Source of the DNA: DASPKM01 sp963817075
GTDB taxonomy: Bacteria > Bacteroidota > Bacteroidia > Chitinophagales > Chitinophagaceae
NCBI GenBank assembly: GCA_963817075.1
Contig: CAWFMT010000005.1
Location: forward strand, 930,001-994,000
DNA length: 64,000 bases
Direction of reading: 5' to 3'
Shown here: piece after piece, positions 17,255 through 25,658 of the stretch
How positions within the stretch are numbered: the first letter of the stretch is position 1
Layout: the number at the start of each line of letters is the position of its first letter
Notes under the pieces: model-generated
Database searches by the model: none
Seen by the model: the letters and a program-made list of their open reading frames with translations, nothing else
Told to the model about the DNA's origin: nothing
Translations under genes and position numbers: made by a program

Positions 17255-17668
17255 ATGAAGCAGGTAGTTCAGATTTTGTCGATAGCACTGATTTCCGTCT
17301 TCCTTATGGCAGGAAATTGTAAGAAAGGCGGAGGCGGCGGAGGTGGAGGAACCACGGAGGCTACCCTTGCTGTTACTCTCTCACCAGCTGCTGGAAGTAA
17401 CCAGGCGCCAGCACCCGGTCCTGATTTCCCGTTGACTGTTACCATCACCTCAACAATGCCGTCAGGCGGTGTGAAAATAGATGTAGTTGCTAAAATTGAT
17501 GGGGGAGCAAACTTCTTTACAGAATCAAGAAATTCAAGCTCAGCTACAAATAATTTTACGATTACCTCCTCACCCAAAACAGTCACGCTAAGAGTAGAAG
17601 TAACGGTCACTTCACTATCGTTAAGCACTAATAAGTTTACAGGGTCTTTTACCTACTCAAGGAAGTAA
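17255..17668 (+). CDS. Small exported protein with a poly-Gly linker, probable lipoprotein
   Basis: A 137-residue protein with a signal peptide ending in LMAGNC-KK. The Cys followed by Lys residues is typical of Bacteroidota lipoproteins, although N at -1 is unusual. Eight consecutive Gly follow, then a Thr/Ser/Val-rich beta domain (TLAVTLSPAAGSN, later TVTLRVEVTVTS) that looks immunoglobulin-like. No family or function is recognised. It lies 42 bp after lrp, so it might be cotranscribed, and is probably outer-membrane attached. Confidence 0.7.
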   Translation: MKQVVQILSIALISVFLMAGNCKKGGGGGGGGTTEATLAVTLSPAAGSNQAPAPGPDFPLTVTITSTMPSGGVKIDVVAKIDGGANFFTESRNSSSATNNFTITSSPKTVTLRVEVTVTSLSLSTNKFTGSFTYSRK

Positions 17669-17682
17669 ATAGATAAACCAAT

Positions 17683-17932
17683 TTGATAATTGTGATTTGA
17701 TCTTTTCTTGGAATCTGTTATTTGGTTATTCCTATCACACCTCCCATTTTCATACTTTCGGAAGCAACTAAATCATTTTGATGAATTGTGATTTGGCCTT
17801 TCTTGGAATTTGTTATTTGGAATTTGATGATATCTATTATGTACCTCCTCCCGGAAACAAGTAAACCATATTGATAATTGTGATTTGACTTTTTTTTGAG
17901 ATTTGTTATTTGTGATTTGATCATTCCTCTCA
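17683..17932. repeat. Three degenerate copies of a ~94-bp tandem repeat
   Basis: Units begin at 17683, 17778 and 17871 with TTGAT-AATTGTGATTTG-like words and contain GGAATTTGTTATTTG and a CCTCC stretch. Periods are 95 and 93 bp. The array fills the gap between the small exported protein and the 3' end of the permease gene. Confidence 0.7.
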
Positions 17933-19024
17933 CTATTCCTTCACTTGAAGAGCATCCCTTAGTCCATTTCCAAGCAGGTTGAATGCCAATACAAGCATCA
18001 TAATTGCAATGCCCGGAGCTAATGCCAGCATCGGATTGTGAGTGATGATGAAATTGTAATTCTCCTTTATCATCAATCCCCAACTTGGTTGTGGAGGTTG
18101 GACACCAACACCCAGAAAACTCAAGCCCGCTTCAATTACGATTGCCGTTGCAAAGTTGGATGCAGCAACCACCAGCACAGGGCCCATTACATTCGGAAGA
18201 ATATGACGGAAGATAATTCTTGGATGAGTAAAACCCAGGGCTCTTGCTGCCTCAACATATTCTAATTCCCTCACCATCAAAACCTGTCCCCTGATTATCC
18301 TCGCTACGCTCACCCACATCGTTAATCCAATTGCGATAAAAACCTGCCAGAATCCCTTGCCTAATACAAGCGTGATGGCAAATACAAGCAGTAGTGTAGG
18401 TATGCTCCATATCACATTTACAAACCACATGATCACATCATCCACCCTACCCCTGAAATAACCCGCAAACGCTCCCAACAAAACACCAATACTTAGTGAA
18501 ATAATAACTGTGACCAGGCCAACAGCGAGGCTCACCCGAACTCCTATAAGAAGACGACTAAGAATATCTCTACCATATTTATCTGTACCAAGAAGATATT
18601 TGACTTCTTCGATCTGGTAAGGCTTGCCCGGAGCACCTACCTGGGAAAGATGAAAGGATTGCCTGTCTGTGATTCCTTCATCTATATATCTATCAATAAC
18701 AATACTATCAGCTTTTACCTGATGACCAGTGATAGGAATATATTGATATGGATCCTTTCTACCGCTGATCAATTGAACCAGGAATGATGTTCGTTCAACT
18801 TCCCTGAGAGGAACCTTAAGAAATTTCTGCTTGTATCCTGGTTTCTTACCGCCGATTTCAACAGACATTTTGTTTGCGTTGGAAGTATTATCAGTAGCGA
18901 TAAAATAGCAAAAGATTGCCACAAGAATTGATACGATGATCACAATGAGTCCTGCCATCGCTCCCTTATTCTTTCGAAGTCGGCGCCAGGCGGATCTCTG
19001 AGGATTTGTGGATGCGCTGATCAA
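17933..19024 (-). CDS. ABC transporter permease, peptide/nickel (DppC/OppC) type
   Basis: An inner-membrane permease of the oligopeptide family. The N-terminal OppC region (WRRLRKNKGAMAGLIVI) is followed by about 105 periplasmic residues with no close resemblance to the classical 60-residue loop. After it come LLGTDKYGRDILSRLL, the permease domain and the EAA loop EYVEAARALGFTHPRIIFRHILPN (about residues 250-273) that contacts the ATPase. No matching DppB, ATPase or binding protein is in the window, so it is an isolated subunit here. It follows the glycosyltransferase gene by 13 bp on the minus strand. Confidence 0.9.
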   Translation of the reverse strand: MISASTNPQRSAWRRLRKNKGAMAGLIVIIVSILVAIFCYFIATDNTSNANKMSVEIGGKKPGYKQKFLKVPLREVERTSFLVQLISGRKDPYQYIPITGHQVKADSIVIDRYIDEGITDRQSFHLSQVGAPGKPYQIEEVKYLLGTDKYGRDILSRLLIGVRVSLAVGLVTVIISLSIGVLLGAFAGYFRGRVDDVIMWFVNVIWSIPTLLLVFAITLVLGKGFWQVFIAIGLTMWVSVARIIRGQVLMVRELEYVEAARALGFTHPRIIFRHILPNVMGPVLVVAASNFATAIVIEAGLSFLGVGVQPPQPSWGLMIKENYNFIITHNPMLALAPGIAIMMLVLAFNLLGNGLRDALQVKE

Positions 19025-19037
19025 ATTTGCTTCTATT

Positions 19038-20186
19038 TTATTTTACCCTTCTTCCCTTCCATTCGTATTTTCCAAATTTACCCAGGAACCCTGCTATTAC
19101 CACGTACCCTATATGTAAAGGTTGAAGAAAAGGAAAATAGAACATCAGTCTATGTTGCCCGAAGAACGCAGCAATATTATTCACAAAGGGAAACTCAACA
19201 ATTGTCTTGCAAAGCATTAATAGAATCACAACAATCAATGCATCAGTATTCCAGTAACTCAGAATAAATAAACCTAGTAATGAAAAATTGAAAAGATAAA
19301 CCAGTATCAAAACTCTTTCCATCCTTTTATCCTTATACCTCCCTGCTTTACTCGCCCACCTGATCCTTTGTTGCCAGAATTCTTTCCAACTTCTGACAGT
19401 AGCAGAAGAGACTATTGCTTTTTTGTTTTTCAAGTAATGGATCTTGTCCGGAAATGCCATCGCAATCTTGTGCATGAGGAACATGTCGTCCCCGGAGGCC
19501 AGGTCATCAATATCACTAAACCCATCAACAGCATTAAATGCCATTTTTGAATAGCCAAGATTTGCGCCATTACACATGTTATGGAATCGATACCTGACTG
19601 CAGCTCCTGTAATTCCCTGTAGAGTGAGAAAATCAAGGGTTTGAAAAATTTCAACCAGCTTATTCCTTGGTCTCAGTTTAACAGGGGCAGCTATAAGTTC
19701 TGCGCCAGTTAATTCTTTGTACTTGAGCATTGTTTGAATCCAATCGGGGTCAGCAACGCAATCGGCATCTGTAGTAATGATCCAGTTTCCAGATGATTCA
19801 GAAACGGCGACTTCAATTGCTTTCTTTTTGTAGGAATTCAGATTGCCAGTTACATATTCTTTTAAGGAGATCAACCTCACATTTTCAGAGGGAAAATCAT
19901 TGACAATATTCGGTGTGTTGTCAGTGGAATGATCATCAACCACAATTATTTCCAGGTATTGCTTGGGATATGTTTGGACAGCAAGCGATTGAAGACATGC
20001 CTGAATATTGAGTTCTTCATTGCGGGCGGGAATTATTACTGTTACAGGTACAGTCCCTGATGGGGCATTGTCAAGATCTGGCTCCTCGATCTTTTTCCAA
20101 CCCCGATGGTAATAGCTGATAAGAATAGCATATAGCACAAATAAAATCAGTGATGCTATTACAAGCCAAAATGAGACGAGGTCCAT
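19038..20186 (-). CDS. Membrane-anchored family 2 glycosyltransferase
   Basis: An N-terminal transmembrane helix (about residues 4-24) precedes a GT-A domain: PVTVIIPARNEELNIQACL, the DDHSTD motif near residue 83, TTDADC as the DxD-type metal site near residue 138, and QQRIRWASKAGR as the Q/R-x-x-R-W motif near residue 267 of processive synthases. Three or four C-terminal hydrophobic segments follow. It probably transfers sugars to a lipid or extends a polysaccharide; the acceptor is unknown. It sits 19 bp after the alpha/beta hydrolase. Confidence 0.88.
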   Translation of the reverse strand: MDLVSFWLVIASLILFVLYAILISYYHRGWKKIEEPDLDNAPSGTVPVTVIIPARNEELNIQACLQSLAVQTYPKQYLEIIVVDDHSTDNTPNIVNDFPSENVRLISLKEYVTGNLNSYKKKAIEVAVSESSGNWIITTDADCVADPDWIQTMLKYKELTGAELIAAPVKLRPRNKLVEIFQTLDFLTLQGITGAAVRYRFHNMCNGANLGYSKMAFNAVDGFSDIDDLASGDDMFLMHKIAMAFPDKIHYLKNKKAIVSSATVRSWKEFWQQRIRWASKAGRYKDKRMERVLILVYLFNFSLLGLFILSYWNTDALIVVILLMLCKTIVEFPFVNNIAAFFGQHRLMFYFPFLQPLHIGYVVIAGFLGKFGKYEWKGRRVK

Positions 20187-20205
20187 TGATTAAAAATAAA
20201 CTATG

Positions 20206-21015
20206 TCAATTGATTAAAGCAAGAGCAATACTATCACCGTTTCTCTCATGCAGGATCTGGTGTCCGCAATCAAGTTCTATGATCTTTGCATCTTTTTGCA
20301 ATGCGGCAATAAATCGAAGCCCGGGTGTTTTAAGAATGATTCGGTCAAACTTACCGTAAAGCAATCTGACCGGAATTCTGTTTTCATTGATTAATTCCGG
20401 GATCTTCTGTAAATCTGGACGAAATTTTTTGAGACCAGTCCAGCGATCGTATAATTCCTTCCTCACTTCATCATCATGAATATAATAGCTAACAAATTTG
20501 AATATGCTCTGATTAATGAGTCCAGCCCTATTCGCAATTTTGAGAATAAAAAAGAATGGGGATGGATTCTTCATTACCCTGCGAAAAATTTTATTCCCCA
20601 GCCAGGTTTGCGTAGATAGCCAATACCAGAAATTGAGCTTAAGTCCATCAGGAGCCAGCAGAACGATCCTCCCAATTCTTAGTCGCAATTTTTCTAAAAT
20701 GGAGAGTGCAATCCTCGCCCCCATACTAAATCCTAATAAACTAATCTCGCTGGTAGGTGACTCTTCTTCTACAAGTTTGTAAATGATCTCTACTAGATCT
20801 TCTGGCTTGCATTCAGATTCATTCCACTGCGTTTCGCCGTGAATTGGCAGATCAATTGCAATGATCCTGACCTCATCCTTCAATAGGCGTCCAAGAAAGT
20901 TGAACTTGTCTGCAGTTTCACCATACCCATGGAAACAAACCACCAATCGATCTCCTTCACCAATCTTGATGTAATGAATGACAGACTGTTTATAATGTAA
21001 AAAGCCGGATTGCAT
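20206..21015 (-). CDS. Alpha/beta hydrolase
   Basis: A 269-residue hydrolase: VVCFHGYGET is the oxyanion region, LLGFSMGARIAL the nucleophile elbow (G-F-S-M-G), YGKFDRI likely holds the acid and DCGHQIL the His. The substrate cannot be predicted. The start ATG at 21015-21013 lies in the loop of a hairpin that looks like a minus-strand terminator, and no other ATG is available before the first strand. Second in a minus-strand run, 35 bp after the SGNH gene. Confidence 0.85.
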   Translation of the reverse strand: MQSGFLHYKQSVIHYIKIGEGDRLVVCFHGYGETADKFNFLGRLLKDEVRIIAIDLPIHGETQWNESECKPEDLVEIIYKLVEEESPTSEISLLGFSMGARIALSILEKLRLRIGRIVLLAPDGLKLNFWYWLSTQTWLGNKIFRRVMKNPSPFFFILKIANRAGLINQSIFKFVSYYIHDDEVRKELYDRWTGLKKFRPDLQKIPELINENRIPVRLLYGKFDRIILKTPGLRFIAALQKDAKIIELDCGHQILHERNGDSIALALIN

Positions 21016-21023
21016 ATCCGGCT
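20999..21023 (-). terminator. Terminator-like hairpin enclosing a start codon
   Basis: AGCCGGAT (21003-21010) pairs with ATCCGGCT (21016-21023) in an 8-bp stem. On the minus strand it is followed by TTTT. The loop contains the alpha/beta hydrolase ATG, so it could end the upstream SGNH transcript and also mask translation of read-through mRNA. Confidence 0.6.
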
Positions 21024-21050
21024 AAATCTACAAATACTTTAGAATGCTTA

Positions 21051-22292
21051 TTAATTTGGAACGAATGGAGAGAGAAATACACGCGCATTTCCATTCCTTC
21101 CCTCTATCCAATAAATTCCCCTTGCAGTAAGCAACTTATCAATCACGATGGTATTGATGCCGGCCTCCAGAGTTCGGGAGTATGTTCCAATAACAATTCC
21201 TGTTGAATTGACAATCCGCAGATTCAGCATCTGTTTTCTGGACGCGATGGTCTGTATCCAAACCGAAGATTGCTTATAAGCAATGGACCTAACTGTTACT
21301 GGCCATCCGCCAAATATTTTCTGAACTTTTGAATAAGTTCTAACTCCATGTTCAGTAATTGCAAGCCTGTAAAAATGGGTTCCTTCCACTGCTTTCTTAT
21401 CAGTGTAATTATAAGTCCGATTTGTATTATCCTTGTTTGATGTTGATTCATAAATATCCTCAAACTGAACACCATCCTCACTTCTTTGAATACGATAATT
21501 AGTTCCTGCACTTTCTTCCTGAACAGCCCATCTTATAAGTACATCATTTTGGGAAGTCCGGACTGTAAACTCTGATAATCTAACAGGTACGGTCAGGTTA
21601 AAAACATTTTCATCTCTCACCCTTTCAAAGAAAAGGTTATGTCCTAATTGATTAATATGGATAAGATCTCCAGCTTGTTGATAGGTAGGATTTATTGTTC
21701 CATCAGGATTTGCAACCACACTCCAGAAATCAACTGCATAGATTCCAAACTGCAGATAGATACTGTCTCTAATTTCCTGAAGTTTGGTCCTGGTAGTAAG
21801 GTTAAAATCATTTCTCGGTTGAGTAGTGGTTATATAACATGGAACTCCTGCGTCATTGGCTGCCTTCTTTATTGTTCTTAAATAAAGCATTACTTCATGG
21901 ACTGTCATCTCTATATACCCATTAGTGGGGTAATTGACTATTACCGCGTCGGGCTTGGGATTCTCGATGGCCTTCGAAATATTATATTCGGGATTTGGCG
22001 AATACCCAACGCCATTTAAGAAAATCTCCGGCCAGCCTGTAGGCATGCCCTGGTATACATTGGTACCACTAATAGCTAAGAGCCGACGATGAATAGTATA
22101 CCCCTTTCCCTCATAGAAGCTAATCAGTTTATTGATGTAACAATTTTCTATGGCCATTTCAGGGGGAATACCGCTGAATCCATAACAGGCCGATGTAGAC
22201 GATCCTATTACTGCTATTCTTTTTGAAGTTTGTGAATGAGCTCCAGGTAGAAAGAAAATGAGTAATAATAAAAGAGGGTAGGTTACTCTCAT
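21051..22292 (-). CDS. Secreted SGNH/GDSL-type hydrolase
   Basis: A signal peptide (residues 1-20, ending GAHSQ) leads into an SGNH esterase domain. IAVIGSSTSACYG (block I) has the nucleophile Ser, NYPTNGY resembles the N block, and GDLIHINQLGH carries the D-x-x-H pair near residue 213. Residues about 235-320 form a fibronectin-like beta domain (YRIQRSEDGVQFEDI is common in T9SS cargo) and the last ~80 residues look like a degenerate T9SS sorting domain. It probably deacylates a polysaccharide outside the cell. First in a minus-strand run of four genes. Confidence 0.8.
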   Translation of the reverse strand: MRVTYPLLLLLIFFLPGAHSQTSKRIAVIGSSTSACYGFSGIPPEMAIENCYINKLISFYEGKGYTIHRRLLAISGTNVYQGMPTGWPEIFLNGVGYSPNPEYNISKAIENPKPDAVIVNYPTNGYIEMTVHEVMLYLRTIKKAANDAGVPCYITTTQPRNDFNLTTRTKLQEIRDSIYLQFGIYAVDFWSVVANPDGTINPTYQQAGDLIHINQLGHNLFFERVRDENVFNLTVPVRLSEFTVRTSQNDVLIRWAVQEESAGTNYRIQRSEDGVQFEDIYESTSNKDNTNRTYNYTDKKAVEGTHFYRLAITEHGVRTYSKVQKIFGGWPVTVRSIAYKQSSVWIQTIASRKQMLNLRIVNSTGIVIGTYSRTLEAGINTIVIDKLLTARGIYWIEGRNGNARVFLSPFVPN

Positions 22293-22416
22293 AAACAGCG
22301 ATGTTGGTTATGCGTTGGGTAACTAGGGTAGGATGCGGAAAATCTAGGAAATGGAGGTCTTTAAAGTTAAACAAATATGCCGGTGGTTTTGTTAACAAAT
22401 TAAATTCGGTTCGCTA

Positions 22417-22447
22417 TTGGAAGAACGAAGGTTAAATTGTACGTTTG
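22417..22447 (+). promoter_or_regulatory. Promoter of the marR-type gene
   Basis: TTG (22417-22419), 20 nt, then TACGTTTG (22440-22447), an exact -7 box match. The ATG follows 21 nt downstream. Confidence 0.7.
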
Positions 22448-22449
22448 AA

Positions 22450-22463
22450 TAGTTGTTTAACTA
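22450..22463 (+). promoter_or_regulatory. Possible MarR operator
   Basis: TAGTT-GTTT-AACTA is a palindrome with 5-bp arms. It lies between the -7 box and the ATG, so a bound repressor would block transcription start. Autoregulation is an inference. Confidence 0.5.
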
Positions 22464-22468
22464 ACTAT

Positions 22469-22909
22469 ATGCCAAACAACCAATTTAAAAAGGGTGAATT
22501 ATACAGCTTTATAACTGGCAAGGCTTCAACGGCAATTGCAAGGCGATTGCAAAAAAAATTCAACCAGGCGGGACTAAACCTCACAATTGAGCAATGGAGT
22601 GTTTTGTACCATTTATGGAAGGAAGACGGCAAGAGTCAGCAGGAATTATGCAATGCAACATTCAGAGATAAGCCCAGCATAACAAGATTGGTTGACAACC
22701 TCGAAAAATTGCAGCTTGTCAAACGTGTTTCCTCAGAAACTGACAGGAGAATGAACCAGATCTTTCTTACCCGCCAGGCGCAAAAACTACAGGAAGAGGC
22801 AATGACCCTGGCTGAAGAAACGTTGAATGAAGCGTTGGAAACCGTGCCTGCCGACAAAGTGGAGATCTGCAAGGAAGTGCTGCAAATCGTTTATGATAAT
22901 CTAAAATAA
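22469..22909 (+). CDS. MarR-family transcriptional regulator
   Basis: A 146-residue winged-helix regulator: LTIEQWSVLYHLWKEDGKSQ, the recognition region TFRDKPSITRLVDNLEKLQL (about residues 67-86) and the wing VSSETDRRMNQIFLT match MarR. I use ATG 22469, not the TTG at 22445, which overlaps the -7 box. It lies 31 bp before the acyl-CoA dehydrogenase, so it probably controls its own operon in response to an acyl compound. Confidence 0.9.
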   Translation: MPNNQFKKGELYSFITGKASTAIARRLQKKFNQAGLNLTIEQWSVLYHLWKEDGKSQQELCNATFRDKPSITRLVDNLEKLQLVKRVSSETDRRMNQIFLTRQAQKLQEEAMTLAEETLNEALETVPADKVEICKEVLQIVYDNLK

Positions 22910-22940
22910 AAACACATTTAATCATCTTAAAATAGTTCAT

Positions 22941-24735
22941 ATGAGCACCGCGACAGATGTTAGAAAAGTATTGAAAGGCGGCGAATGGCTGATCAAGGAA
23001 AGTGAACCGTTTGAAACCTTTACCCCTGAAGATTTCAATGAGGAACAGAAAATGGTCCTTGAAATGTGTAATTCTTTTCTGGATACTGAAGTCTTACCGA
23101 ACCTTGATCGGATTGATAACCTGGAACCCGGATTGATGCCATCACTCATGGATAAGGCCGGAGAGCAGGGCTTATTAGGTACATCAATTCCTGAGGAGTA
23201 CAATGGTCTTGGAAAGGATTTCATTACTGCCACTCTTGTAAATGAAGGTTTGGGTGCAGGACATTCATTTTCTGTAGCCATCGCTGCACATACGGGCATC
23301 GGAACACTTCCAATTCTGTATTTCGGAACTCCTGAGCAGAAGTCGAAGTATATTCCAAAGCTTGCAACCGGTGAATGGAAAGGAGCTTATGGTCTTACAG
23401 AACCAAATAGCGGAAGCGATGCTTTGGGTGCAAAAACAACTGCAAGGTTGAGCGAGGACGGAAAACATTATCTGATGAATGGCCAAAAATGTTGGATCAC
23501 TAATGGAGGCTTCGCGGATGTTTATACTGTATTCGCAAAGATCGATGGAGACAAATTCACCGCTTTTATTATCGAAAAAGGATTTGAAGGATTTACTCGC
23601 GGTCCTGAAGAACATAAAATGGGAATCAAGGGATCTTCAACGGTGCAATTGTATTTCCAGGATTGTAAGGTGCCGGTTGAAAATGTGTTGGGCGAAATAG
23701 GCAAAGGCCATGTGATTGCTTTCAATATTTTGAACATAGGCAGGTTAAAACTCTGCGCAGCGGCGTTGGGTGGAGCAAAAAGAGCTCTTACTGATTCTGT
23801 TTTATATGCTACAACGCAGGGAACAATTCAAACAACCAATTTCCAATTTCGGAGCTATCAAGCACAAACTTGCCGAAATGGCCATTCAGATCTGGGTTGG
23901 TGAAAGTGCCTTGTACCGTACTTCAAAATGGGTTGATGATAAGGAGGCCGAGCTTCTTCAATCAGGAAAGCCATTCAATGAAGCCTTGCTTGGCGCAGCA
24001 GAAGAATACGCAATTGAATGTGCGATTCTAAAAGTTTTCGGCAGCGAAGTATTGGATTTTGTAGTCGATGAAGGCGTCCAGATCCATGGCGGAAATGGCT
24101 TTAGTGCTGAGTATAATATTTCAAGAGCCTATCGTGACAGTCGTATCAATAGAATTTATGAAGGAACAAACGAGATCAATCGTTTGCTTACTCTTGATAT
24201 GACGCTCAAGAGAGCCATGAAGGGAAGGCTTGACCTGATGGGACCTGCAATGAAAGTTTCACAGGAATTGATGAGCATTCCTGAATTTGGTAATGGAGAA
24301 GACACTCCATTTGCTGCCGAGAAAAAACTGATAGTAAATCTCAAGAAAGCAATATTAATGACTTCGGGAGCTGCTGTTCAAAAATTAATGGCGAAAATAG
24401 AAGGCGAACAGGAGATTATGATGAACATCGCCGACATGGCGATACATGTGTTCAATGCAGAAAGTGCCTTACTCAGAACAATGAAAATGGTTGAGCAAAG
24501 AGGGGAGGAAGGAAGTAAGCTGCAGATAGATATGATGAAGACTTATTTAGCAGATGCTGCTGACCACGTAAACAAGCATGGAAAAGATGCAATCAATGGG
24601 TTTGCTGGTGGAGACGAACACAGAATGATGCTTCTCGGTTTGAAGAGGTTTACAAAGACAGAACCCTTCAATTCCAAGGATGCAAGGAGAAGAATAGCAG
24701 ATGGAATGATAGCTGAAAAGAGATATACTTTTTAG
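22941..24735 (+). CDS. Acyl-CoA dehydrogenase (large, ~597 residues), frame broken by one inserted base
   Basis: Catalyses the first oxidation of fatty acyl-CoA beta-oxidation with FAD. YGLTEPNSGSDALG (about 149-162) is the FAD/substrate motif, CWITNGGFADVYTVFAK the next block, and IHGGNGFSAEYNISRAYRD with RIYEGTNEINR the C-terminal FAD contacts. The Glu of YEGT is the usual position for the catalytic base. An extra C-terminal region (residues ~430-597) is typical of VLCAD-like proteins. The frame shifts near 23813: removing one A restores Y-A-T-R-R-E-Q-F. The shift is likely a sequencing error. It shares an operon with the MarR gene. Confidence 0.9.
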
Positions 24736-25433
24736 ATGAAATCAATTTTCCTGAGAGCGACCCTTGGATAAGGGGTCGCTTTTTTATTTGCCATCCCATC
24801 AGTAAACAGACCAGAGGCCAATAGAATAGCACCAATCATTGTTGCAAGGAAGTATATTATCAGGGCATCAGAAGTATGAGGAGTCTTCAAAACATAATAG
24901 AATAAATAAACCATAAAATAGACTGCATACGCGAAGAGGACACCGCTCACCATGATGGTTTTTGCATATCCTGATTTTTGGCTGATGGTATTCCGGACGA
25001 ATTGGGTAAAAAATAAAAATGAAAAACAGAGGATGATCAACAATCCAGGTCCCGCAAATATGCTTATGGCCTTAACGGTAAGTCCGAAAATGATAATGAT
25101 TGTTACCGCAAATGCAACATGCGCAATTAGAAAAAAGTTGATCGCCTTTTTCATGTTCTGCGAGGAAGCAAAATTCTTAAGGAACAACAACATGAGCGGT
25201 GCATCCACGAAATTATCGAACACCCCGATGATTTCTCTCCATTGCTTCGGAAATGAGGGAAAACAAATTAGCAAGAGGTTGTAAAGGAACGTAAAGATAA
25301 AATAGATAGCTAAGGCTATAAAACCAGTTGAGAATTTTTGTCTGATAAGAATAGCCGCTACAGGTAGCAGCATACAAATCACCGTAACAAGTCCAAACCA
25401 GTAAATCCAGTTTTCAGGGTTGAGTTCTTTCAT
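24732..25433 (-). CDS. Seven-helix membrane protein, unknown function
   Basis: A 233-residue protein with about seven hydrophobic helices and short loops, first helix about residues 10-30. No motif I recognise. Its last ~18 codons run through the terminator hairpin of the converging acyl-CoA dehydrogenase gene, and the two stop codons overlap by a few bases. The A-rich run that forms the terminator T-tract (about 24780) could hide a frameshift, in which case the real C-terminus would be shorter or different. Confidence 0.65.
   Translation of the reverse strand: MKELNPENWIYWFGLVTVICMLLPVAAILIRQKFSTGFIALAIYFIFTFLYNLLLICFPSFPKQWREIIGVFDNFVDAPLMLLFLKNFASSQNMKKAINFFLIAHVAFAVTIIIIFGLTVKAISIFAGPGLLIILCFSFLFFTQFVRNTISQKSGYAKTIMVSGVLFAYAVYFMVYLFYYVLKTPHTSDALIIYFLATMIGAILLASGLFTDGMANKKATPYPRVALRKIDFI
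24756..24787 (+). terminator. Terminator of the acyl-CoA dehydrogenase operon
   Basis: AGCGACCC (24756-24763) pairs with GGGTCGCT (24773-24780), followed by TTTTTATTT. It also lies within the 3' coding end of the converging membrane protein gene. Confidence 0.85.
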
Positions 25434-25658
25434 AGGAGGATAATCACTATGTAAAACGCTGCCTTATACCAGTTTCATGCCTCAAAACAGGAGTTACCAC
25501 TAAATTCAGCATAACCACTCCAGGAGTATCGTAAAATTATCATCGGCTAAAAGGAGGGTTTTTCCATTATTTTGCTTCGAATTGAGAAAGGAACTGCACT
25601 ACTCTATGCTTGTGGCATAGATTTTACATCCTATTAGATTCAATTTTCCATATTTTTT

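Noticed and set aside
17718..18083. 121-codon frame overlapping the permease
   Set aside because: It is mostly repeat-derived and read in a different frame of the same strand as a well-supported gene.
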